Shown here: positions 7,364 through 11,892 of the stretch, in pieces
How the letters are laid out: every line of letters begins with the position of its first letter
How positions within the stretch are numbered: position 1 is the first letter of the stretch
NCBI GenBank assembly: GCA_903916135.1
Contig: CAIWVT010000142.1
Location: 1-11,892 of the forward strand
Direction: 5' to 3'
Length of the DNA stretch: 11,892 nucleotides
DNA from: an uncultured bacterium
GTDB lineage: Bacteria > Bacteroidota > Bacteroidia > Bacteroidales > CAIWKO01
Notes under the pieces: generated by a model
Seen by the model: only the letters and a program-made list of their open reading frames with translations
Told to the model about the DNA's origin: nothing
Database searches by the model: none
Translations under genes and position numbers: made by a program

Positions 7364-7391
7364 AGATTGCTTCGCTACGCTCGCAATGACG
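7364..7391. repeat. REP-like element (agattgcttcgctacgctcg type)
   Basis: The stretch begins with ATTGC and has GCAAT in inverted orientation 12 nt later, with a GC-rich core cgctacgc. Sequences of this type (on the other strand, ATTGCGAGCGNAGCGAAGCAAT) recur as dispersed repeats in many draft genomes. That statement is recalled, not checked. Only one copy is in this window. Confidence 0.5.
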
Positions 7392-7443
7392 AATTTGCCC
7401 CAAGCCGTAGGAAACTCATCCATAGAGATTAAATAGGTTATTA

Positions 7444-7518
7444 AGATTAATCTGAACCTTTTTAAGATTAATCTGAACGAAATTTCCGATTAATCTGAAT
7501 GTTTTTTCAGATTAATCT
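7444..7518. promoter_or_regulatory. Four phased AGATTAATCT palindromes, possible operator array
   Basis: The 10-bp palindrome AGATTAATCT is at 7444-7453, 7465-7474 and 7509-7518, with a one-mismatch copy (CGATTAATCT) at 7487-7496. Start-to-start offsets are 21, 22 and 22 bp, about two helical turns. Copies 1-3 are followed by GAAC or GAAT. The last ends 25 bp before the TATCTTTG promoter box. This geometry suits co-operative binding of a dimeric regulator, and the LuxR-type regulator encoded just upstream is the obvious candidate, by inference only. Confidence 0.6.
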
Positions 7519-7543
7519 GTAACCTTATGCCATAAAACGGTAG

Positions 7544-7551
7544 TATCTTTG
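7544..7551 (+). promoter_or_regulatory. -7 promoter element downstream of the palindrome array
   Basis: TATCTTTG matches TAnnTTTG and ends 27 nt before ATG 7579. It may drive the doubtful ORF 7579-8001, or a long leader to the gene cluster starting at 8041. No -33 TTTG is evident, as would fit an activator-dependent promoter. Confidence 0.55.
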
Positions 7552-7578
7552 CATTTTAAAAATCCATTAGATTGCACC

Positions 7579-8001
7579 ATGAAAAACCGTATCTCTACCT
7601 ATCAATCTTTTTCCGGTTTCGGCAGGCTGATTTATGGAGATAAATTATGTAACAAGCTGTCTTGTTGCATAATCATTATAATGCACTGCGATTACACATT
7701 GAAATGGAGCATCAGAACATTAATGTGTAGCATCAGAATATTAATGTGTAGCATCAGAACATTAATGTGTAGCATCAGAATATTGATGTGTAGCATCAGA
7801 ATATTAATGTGTAGCATCAGAATATTAATGTATAGCATCAGAACATTGATGTGTAGCATCAGAACATTGATGCAATCATGCTTAAATCTAATGTTATGGT
7901 GGATATTATTGGAAATATCCTCCAAATATCTTTCGGGCTTATACAGAAATCAATCATTCGAAATTATTAAAATACATAATAACAAATCAGAATCTTTCTA
8001 A
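7579..8001 (+). CDS. Doubtful ORF, 140 residues with eight SIRxLMC heptads
   Basis: An ORF from ATG 7579 to TAA 7999-8001 passes through the 21-bp minisatellite. It gives a 43-residue lead, eight heptads of the form SIR(T/I)LM(C/Y/Q), and a 41-residue tail. The start is preferred over an in-frame TTG at 7549, which lies inside the -7 box. In its favour: a promoter box upstream, and array units that differ without breaking the frame. Against it: the 21-bp period keeps any stop-free frame open, the opposite strand is open across the same array, and the flanks show no recognisable domain. Its composition (Cys, Ile, Met and Arg repeats) is unlike a normal protein. I treat it as probably not translated. 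Confidence 0.25.
   Translation: MKNRISTYQSFSGFGRLIYGDKLCNKLSCCIIIIMHCDYTLKWSIRTLMCSIRILMCSIRTLMCSIRILMCSIRILMCSIRILMYSIRTLMCSIRTLMQSCLNLMLWWILLEISSKYLSGLYRNQSFEIIKIHNNKSESF
7708..7875. repeat. 21-bp minisatellite, eight copies, with ATTAAT palindrome core
   Basis: Eight contiguous 21-bp units start at 7708, 7729, 7750, 7771, 7792, 7813, 7834 and 7855, with consensus agcatcagaaYattRatgtg plus a final t. Units 1 and 3 contain the perfect palindrome ACATTAATGT. Others vary to ATATTAATGT or ACATTGATGT. There are no indels between units. Confidence 0.95.
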
Positions 8002-8040
8002 TAATAAAAAACAAATTAATCATTTTAAAAAAGTAACACT

Positions 8041-8766
8041 ATGGCTTATCCAAACACAATTAATGGCTATTATACCTATCTTTTCCGGGCGTATCCCTGG
8101 ATGCAAGACAGTGCAACCCGATTAGGTATTCCTCCTGCACAAATTTCTGCATTAGAAGCTTTAGTAGGCGATGACGAAACTGTAGGAACCTACTTTTATA
8201 ATAAAAGTCAATACGATGCTGCCCCGCTACGCAAAGACAGTATTTTAGTGAAAAATTTGAATGCGAGCACCATCGCTACGAAGAAAAAAATCTCCGAAAT
8301 TTTAGACGACACTGCCGCCAGCAAATGGAACAATGAAGACCGTTTGATCTTTGATCGTAAAAAAGGACTTCCACCTATTCGTACGAAACCCGAGAGTCAA
8401 ATTCCATTTGAAATTGTGGTGGATGATGTTCCGGGTCGCAACGGCGTCATTGATTTTAAAGCCAAACCACGCGGCGAAACCAAAAGAAGCCATTTGGCAG
8501 AAGGCACTAATGCCGTGGATATGTCTTATGCATTTGTGCAGAGCGACATACGTAAAGCCACAGATTTACCGGGCAAAGTCTTAGAAAAATGTGTTGGGGT
8601 TGACGACTGCACCAACAGTAAGACATTTTATAAAGCCATCTTTCAGTTTACTGCCGATTCGGCTTTAATAGGTTTTGATCTGCATTGCTGGTTTCGCTTC
8701 ACCAACACCCATTATCCTGAATTTGCAGGGAAATGGAGTGAAAAGCATATTATAAGGATAGGGTAA
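8041..8766 (+). CDS. Uncharacterised 241-residue protein, helical N-half and Fn3-like tail
   Basis: No signal peptide or membrane helix is visible. Residues 1-105 look largely helical, with aromatic patches (YYTYLFRAYPWM) and a segment of the form DRxxxxRKKGLPP at 100-112. Residues 120-241 look beta-rich, ending with the pattern WFRFTNTHYPEFAGKWS (217-233). That pattern resembles the 'RW-N...GPWS' end of fibronectin-III/Ig-like domains. I have seen a similar layout in unannotated Bacteroidota proteins but know no function. ATG 8041 fits an AT-rich, Shine-Dalgarno-free leader. Forty bp separate it from the doubtful repeat ORF. Its base composition looks closer to the housekeeping genes than the next three genes do. 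Confidence 0.75.
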   Translation: MAYPNTINGYYTYLFRAYPWMQDSATRLGIPPAQISALEALVGDDETVGTYFYNKSQYDAAPLRKDSILVKNLNASTIATKKKISEILDDTAASKWNNEDRLIFDRKKGLPPIRTKPESQIPFEIVVDDVPGRNGVIDFKAKPRGETKRSHLAEGTNAVDMSYAFVQSDIRKATDLPGKVLEKCVGVDDCTNSKTFYKAIFQFTADSALIGFDLHCWFRFTNTHYPEFAGKWSEKHIIRIG

Positions 8767-8784
8767 AATGGCTAACGATTAGAA

Positions 8785-8826
8785 GATAATAAAGTGGAAA
8801 ATGTCTTTGAAGCCACTTTAAAGAAA
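8785..8826 (+). repeat. 42-bp dispersed repeat, copy 1 (possible gene-tail remnant)
   Basis: It is identical at 36 of 42 positions, without gaps, to 9718-9759. Read in frame it gives DNKVENVFEATLKK and continues KGKETQI to a TAA. Copy 2 gives DHKVGYVFETTLKK then TGA. The last two of the six differences are synonymous. It also contains AAAGTGG/CCACTTT inverted arms and TGTCTTTG, close to a -7 box, 62 nt before the next gene. Confidence 0.7.
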
Positions 8827-8870
8827 AAAGGAAAAGAAACTCAAATATAACAAACTAAAAAAAACAAATT

Positions 8871-9650
8871 ATGAGAAAATTATTAAGATTTATTGGGATT
8901 ATTGCTGTGTTCTTTTTTTTATTTCAGAGCAATATGGCTTTTAGTACAAAGGTTATTAATTATAAGCCGAGTTATTATTTATGTGTAGCTCAATGCAATA
9001 ATAAATGGTGTACTGATTTGGGATGTACTGCTGGTTGTGTGAACTGTCAAAATTATGATTATAATAGTCCACAATGGAACCTAGCTTCCAATAACAGAGA
9101 AGCTTGCATAAATGCGTGTTTGCTTTCAAATCGTTGGGTTTCGTATAATATGTATTATCCTGCTTATGCAAAGTCTGTTGTCATTAATTATCAACCAGGC
9201 TCTGTAGTGTCATTACAAGTAGGAGTATGGGATGCAGCCCATAATCTTCTAACTACACAGGGAACTATTACAAATGTTAATTTTTATGTTGTCAGCATGT
9301 CTGATTTTGTATCAGCAGGTAGCATGGAAGCAGTTAATTGGACCTCCATTGGAGCAGGAACATTTAATTCACAGACTGGATTCTGGAATCTTGCTTGGAA
9401 AGGACAAAGTAATGTTCAGGGGCAAATACCAGGGTTTTACATTGCAGCTGAAATTTTAGATCCAAATGCTCCGGGCGGAAAATTCGATGTGCTTACTGCT
9501 GCGATTCAAACTACAACTCCCAATCCAAACCCTGCCCCAACCCTCTCCCAATGTAGCATCATCATTTGGTGTATGGTTGTTTTTGTGTTGATACTACTTA
9601 TAATAGGCGTTGTATTCATTAGAAGGCGACGGATGCATAGGCGTAGTTAA
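8871..9650 (+). CDS. Secreted Cys-rich protein with C-terminal transmembrane anchor
   Basis: This 259-residue protein begins with a classic signal peptide (MRKLLRFIGIIAVFFFLF, likely cleaved near Ser25). Eight cysteines cluster at residues 38, 42, 47, 52, 56, 59, 79 and 83, with CxxxC pairs at both ends, suggesting four disulfides outside the cytoplasm. Residues 100-215 look like a beta-sandwich rich in aromatic and small residues. A Pro-rich hinge (PNPNPAPT, 217-224) leads to Cys228, a transmembrane helix at about 229-250 and the cluster RRRRMHRR. This hinge-helix-arginine layout resembles sorting signals such as PEP-CTERM, but the matching motif before the helix is absent. Alternatively it is simply a stop-transfer anchor. 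Family unknown. The coding DNA looks AT-rich compared with the left half. Confidence 0.78.
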   Translation: MRKLLRFIGIIAVFFFLFQSNMAFSTKVINYKPSYYLCVAQCNNKWCTDLGCTAGCVNCQNYDYNSPQWNLASNNREACINACLLSNRWVSYNMYYPAYAKSVVINYQPGSVVSLQVGVWDAAHNLLTTQGTITNVNFYVVSMSDFVSAGSMEAVNWTSIGAGTFNSQTGFWNLAWKGQSNVQGQIPGFYIAAEILDPNAPGGKFDVLTAAIQTTTPNPNPAPTLSQCSIIIWCMVVFVLILLIIGVVFIRRRRMHRRS

Positions 9651-9667
9651 TATAACAGATGACTCTG

Positions 9668-9695
9668 TTGGGCTGAGGTTGGAACCTCAGTCCAA
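9668..9695. repeat. Dispersed palindrome, copy A
   Basis: 13-bp arms TTGGGCTGAGGTT and AACCTCAGTCCAA flank a GG centre, with one G/T mismatch that would be a wobble pair in RNA. It starts 18 nt after the preceding stop. No run of T follows, so it is a poor terminator. Confidence 0.8.
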
Positions 9696-9717
9696 TTTAG
9701 GTGAACACCCTTTATTA

Positions 9718-9759
9718 GATCATAAAGTGGGATATGTCTTTGAAACCACGCTAAAGAAA
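9718..9759 (+). repeat. 42-bp dispersed repeat, copy 2
   Basis: Partner of 8785-8826 (36 of 42 identical, no gaps). In frame it encodes DHKVGYVFETTLKK, followed by TGA. It lies just upstream of the next gene, as copy 1 does, so it might instead be a duplicated control element. Confidence 0.7.
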
Positions 9760-9789
9760 TGAAAAGACTAAATTTTAAAATAAAATATT

Positions 9790-10225
9790 ATGATAACAAT
9801 ACCTTCATTTCATGTTTCAAATAAAAGTAGTGTTAATGCTACAAAAACACAAGTGTTTATCCAGTCAAGAAAAGATGCTGGTCATAATGGGCGGTGATTA
9901 TCCCCATGGTACTATAGATCTCACTGTAGATTTAAGCGATTCGTTAAAGGGACAATTTATTTCCGATACTGTTGATTTAATTAATTCGTATGGAAAAGAC
10001 AATCCCACAATTTTTATCACCGGAAGATGTCATTATAAAGGTACGATTATTAAAGCACCCCCTAAAGGTTTGCGCTATTGGGTTATGTTTGTCGGAAGTA
10101 ATCTAAAGGATGGGTCTTCTGATATTGCTGGTTTTGCAATTCAAGATTACCATGGCAATCGTATTGCTTATGGCATTGGTCATATAACAACCGGGTACGC
10201 AAATGTAAGTATTAGCAATGATTAA
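9790..10225 (+). pseudogene. Frameshifted gene for a ~144-residue beta-rich protein
   Basis: From ATG 9790, 35 codons read MITIPSFHVSNKSSV... to ...SRKDAGHNGR and stop at TGA 9895-9897. The next frame is open from there to TAA 10223-10225 and reads GGDYPHGTIDLTVDLSDSLK and onward. Dropping one G from the GGG at 9889-9891 joins them as ...RKDAGHN-GGDYPHG... in one smooth protein of about 144 residues. The alternative start ATG 9812 yields a Met/Lys-rich N-terminus (MFQIKVVLMLQKHK) that looks unnatural, whereas ATG 9790 has the same AT-rich leader as its neighbours. There is no signal peptide, and the body is Gly/Tyr-rich and beta-like. Family unknown. It could be a recent mutation, a sequencing error or, less likely, a programmed +1 shift. 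Confidence 0.6.
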
Positions 10226-10268
10226 TTATAAAAAAGGTGAGTGAGGTTTTCAACTGTGCTTAGTCGTT

Positions 10269-10296
10269 TTGGACTGAGGTTCCAACCCCAGTCAAA
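10269..10296. repeat. Dispersed palindrome, copy B
   Basis: The arms TTGGACTGAGGTT and AACCCCAGTCAAA surround CC, pairing at 11 of 13 positions, and are followed by tttatcct as in copy C. It lies 44 nt after the stop of the frameshifted gene. Confidence 0.75.
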
Positions 10297-10408
10297 TTTA
10301 TCCTATTAGGCTGTACCAATTAAACACAATAATAATTTAAGCAATCAACCGCTTTGGCAAAGCAAGTTCCTCCCAAAAAGGAGTAGGAAAAATTAAATTC
10401 TAACAAAA

Positions 10409-10915
10409 ATGAAAAAATTATTTACACTTCTTTTTACTTACACCCTGATGCACATTGCTATAATTTGTGTTGGTCAAAATAGTTATCAGACAAGTTTATT
10501 AAAAGAATTTTTTTATGACAGGGGAGCTAAAGTTCTAAATAATTGGGCTCACCCTTTATATGACAGATATAGTTCAAAAACAACAGTCTATGTATCATCT
10601 GACTATGTAAGTGTTACGCTTTATTATATTGGAAACGCTGAAGATTTTGATTGCACATATAATATATCATTTAACTCCTATGGCGTTTTTACTGCTATTA
10701 ACGTATCATCGTGTGGAAATTTTTGGACATCTTGCTACACATTTAGCGATTGGGCAAAAGAAAATACAATTAGACTATATGAAACAGACTCAAAAACTCA
10801 AGAACGAACAGAAACTCAACTCGGCAAAACAATAAATTACTTCAGTTCAAAAGATTATTGTTTGTTAGGACTAAACTATTATTGGGTTGATGATGGATAT
10901 TATGGCAAATATTAA
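10409..10915 (+). CDS. Secreted Tyr/Ser-rich protein of unknown function
   Basis: This 168-residue protein opens with a signal peptide (MKKLFTLLFTYTLMHIAIIC) with likely cleavage near Gln23. Cys20 lacks a good lipobox, so lipidation is doubtful. The mature part is rich in Tyr, Ser, Asn and Thr, with alternating hydrophobic stretches typical of a beta fold (TTVYVSSDYVSVTLYYIG, 58-75). Four cysteines at 82, 102, 109 and 151 could form two disulfides. It ends in an aromatic tail, YYWVDDGYYGKY. No family is recognised. It is AT-rich like the two preceding genes and is followed 15 nt after its stop by palindrome C. ATG 10409 is the only start that keeps the signal peptide. Confidence 0.75.
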   Translation: MKKLFTLLFTYTLMHIAIICVGQNSYQTSLLKEFFYDRGAKVLNNWAHPLYDRYSSKTTVYVSSDYVSVTLYYIGNAEDFDCTYNISFNSYGVFTAINVSSCGNFWTSCYTFSDWAKENTIRLYETDSKTQERTETQLGKTINYFSSKDYCLLGLNYYWVDDGYYGKY

Positions 10916-10929
10916 AAGAAATATCTTAG

Positions 10930-10957
10930 TTGGGCTGATGCTCCAACCTCAGCCCAA
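10930..10957. repeat. Dispersed palindrome, copy C
   Basis: The arms TTGGGCTGATGCT and AACCTCAGCCCAA surround CC, pairing at 11 of 13 positions. Mismatches sit near the loop, unlike copy B. The right arm plus atttatcct is shared with copy B. Confidence 0.75.
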
Positions 10958-10990
10958 TTTATCCTTTTATGCTATGGATAGTGAACACAA

Positions 10991-11038
10991 CAACAATATA
11001 ACAATCCAACAATTCAACAATATAACAATCCAACAATT
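10991..11038. repeat. 24-bp tandem duplication built of octamers
   Basis: Two perfect 24-bp copies (10991-11014 and 11015-11038) each divide into caacaata, taacaatc and caacaatt. It is the fourth tandem repeat in the window whose period is a multiple of 8 bp. It lies 35 nt upstream of the next gene. Confidence 0.9.
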
Positions 11039-11072
11039 AATAAACCTAAATTTAAAAAGAAAGGTGAAAATT

Positions 11073-11528
11073 ATGACAACAAGTAAAGACAACAAACCAG
11101 AAACGGGAATGCCGATTTTGACCGATATAAAAGTACTTCCTGAAAACGCTGTACTTGGTACGCTGCTCGTCAAGTATTTGTATCGTTATACGACAGGTCC
11201 ATTTCTATTGCCTGCGAATTCAGGAAGTTTAGACTGGGCTATTCTCAACAACGACACTAAGCAACAAGTGATGCAAGTTACGGTATTCAAATGCCCCATT
11301 TTAGGAGCAAAGACAGCAGCGGCACCTGGACCTCTTGTCATTACACTTGATCCCGGAAAGACTACCCACAATGCCAACACCTACCCTGTAGGATTTCTTT
11401 ATGAGATTCAGGTAGAATGTAACAGTCAGCTCATTTTTCCGTATGTTTCCGTATGGCCCGATAAGTTAGGTGTTGTCATCCCTGGTTCGGGTATAAATTC
11501 CGGGACTTTCGTTCGAATGATGCCCTAA
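11073..11528 (+). CDS. Uncharacterised 151-residue protein
   Basis: The start is ATG 11073, preceded by aaaggtgaaaatt. The same frame stays open back to 10887, but that extension crosses palindrome C and the octamer duplication and overlaps the preceding gene, so it is rejected. The protein has no signal peptide or membrane helix. It begins with a polar segment (TTSKDNKPETG), followed by a beta-rich body with a LDPGKTTHN turn (92-100), a segment VGFLYEIQVECNS (106-118), and a glycine-rich end. Two cysteines are at 74 and 116. I do not recognise a family. Its base composition appears less AT-rich than the three genes before it. It is the last gene of the cluster. Confidence 0.7.
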   Translation: MTTSKDNKPETGMPILTDIKVLPENAVLGTLLVKYLYRYTTGPFLLPANSGSLDWAILNNDTKQQVMQVTVFKCPILGAKTAAAPGPLVITLDPGKTTHNANTYPVGFLYEIQVECNSQLIFPYVSVWPDKLGVVIPGSGINSGTFVRMMP

Positions 11529-11558
11529 GGATACTATAGACTCACGAAGAAGTGAACA

Positions 11559-11596
11559 GGTCGAAAAGTACTGCTTTTGCAGGGCTTTAGTTGACC
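11559..11596. other. Imperfect hairpin downstream of the last gene
   Basis: Nested pairs GGTC/GACC, AAAG/CTTT and CTGC/GCAG surround a TTTT loop, with small internal loops between them. It starts 31 nt after the last stop codon. It has no T-tail. It could be a structured 3' UTR or a remnant repeat. Confidence 0.4.
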
Positions 11597-11635
11597 GGTA
11601 ATGGAATTGTTATGCGCGGGAACCATCTCGGTGCA

Positions 11636-11668
11636 AGTGATAGGATGACTTCGAATCATCCTATCACT
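11636..11668. repeat. Perfect 13-bp inverted repeat
   Basis: AGTGATAGGATGA (11636-11648) and TCATCCTATCACT (11656-11668) flank a 7-nt loop, cttcgaa. It has no T-tail, so it is not a standard terminator. Its perfect arms suggest a REP-like element or strong RNA structure. Confidence 0.75.
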
Positions 11669-11678
11669 AATACTTGTT

Positions 11679-11706
11679 GTGCGAAGTTGCAAACTTCGCA
11701 CTTTTT
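11679..11706 (+). terminator. Rho-independent terminator ending the gene cluster
   Basis: The perfect 10-bp stem GTGCGAAGTT/AACTTCGCAC with loop GCA is followed directly by TTTTT (11702-11706). It is the first strong plus-strand terminator after 8041, in keeping with read-through transcription of the cluster. Confidence 0.85.
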
Positions 11707-11790
11707 AATCTGTAGGTTGCAACTATAAAATGACGCCGCTATAGGCAGAGGTTCCACCTTCGTCTTCCTTATCCTTATTGGCTTTGCAAT

Positions 11791-11892
11791 AATCAACCAA
11801 TCAACCAATCAACCAATCAACCAATCAACCAATCAACCAATCAACCAATCAACCAATCAACCAATCAACCAATCAACCAATCAACCAATCAA
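11791..11892. repeat. 8-bp tandem repeat at right edge, unit aatcaacc
   Basis: About 12.75 perfect copies of aatcaacc run to the last base. Together with the left-edge array of 101 bp this suggests that the contig ends where the assembler could not cross a longer octamer array. Confidence 0.95.

Larger units (their letters stand above)
7172..7578. other. 407-bp non-coding region with repeats and a promoter box
   Basis: I see no convincing gene here. It contains, in order: an inverted pair ccttattt/aaataagg (7264-7271 and 7337-7344); a REP-like element (7364-7391); four phased AGATTAATCT palindromes (7444-7518); and a -7 promoter box (7544-7551). The 11-mer ctgtaacctta occurs twice, near 7276 and 7516. 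No T-tailed hairpin follows the response regulator. Confidence 0.6.

Noticed and set aside
7708..7875. CRISPR array
   Set aside because: The 21-bp units are contiguous with no spacers, and no cas genes are present.
7692..7925. Minus-strand ORF with HINVLML repeats
   Set aside because: It is open only because the 21-bp repeat is stop-free in that frame. There is no promoter or domain.
9668..10957. Integron cassette array with attC sites
   Set aside because: The palindromes lack the GTTRRRY and RYYYAAC core sites, and no integrase is present. The resemblance is only gene plus palindrome.
10887..11072. Upstream extension of the last gene
   Set aside because: It overlaps the end of the previous gene and reads through palindrome C and an octamer duplication. 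ATG 11073 has a normal leader.
11711..11722. GTAG-headed REP at gtaggttgcaac
   Set aside because: Only an 8-bp palindrome, with no second copy in the window. It is too short to call.

Overview
The window looks like Bacteroidota DNA. Seven sites carry the -7 promoter element TAnnTTTG typical of that phylum. Six of them lie 14-19 nt ahead of a start codon, and no Shine-Dalgarno sequences precede the genes. The housekeeping proteins (TcdA, GltX, PurQ) also fit. The window is probably one whole metagenomic or draft contig, because both ends stop inside 8-bp tandem arrays of nearly equal length (101 and 102 bp).

Left half (169-5133), mostly housekeeping. gltX and tcdA form a short minus-strand operon. 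Then come a 28-residue single-helix membrane protein closed by a strong terminator, an adenosine-deaminase-family gene, a stand-alone purQ, and a small four-helix membrane protein whose last codons lie in an octamer repeat. A 24-codon ORF at 5226-5300, with its own promoter box, reads like the N-terminus of GroEL and is probably a remnant.

Middle (5369-8001), regulatory. A soluble PAS histidine kinase (HisKA_3/HATPase) and a LuxR-type response regulator form one operon. The 407 bp after them hold a REP-like element and four copies of the palindrome AGATTAATCT spaced 21-22 bp, just upstream of a TATCTTTG promoter box. Next is an eight-copy 21-bp minisatellite whose unit contains another palindrome with an ATTAAT core. 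An ORF runs through it but is doubtful.

Right half (8041-11528), an accessory array. Five plus-strand genes of unknown function encode: a 241-residue protein with an Fn3/Ig-like tail; a secreted Cys-rich protein with a C-terminal helix and Arg cluster; a frameshifted beta-rich protein; a secreted Tyr-rich protein; and a 151-residue protein. The spacers contain dispersed repeats: three related palindromes after three successive genes, and two copies of a 42-bp sequence that looks like a leftover gene tail. The array ends with three hairpins, the last a clear terminator. The layout suggests a modular, recombining gene cluster, possibly controlled by the adjacent two-component system. Both the function and the regulatory link are inferences.
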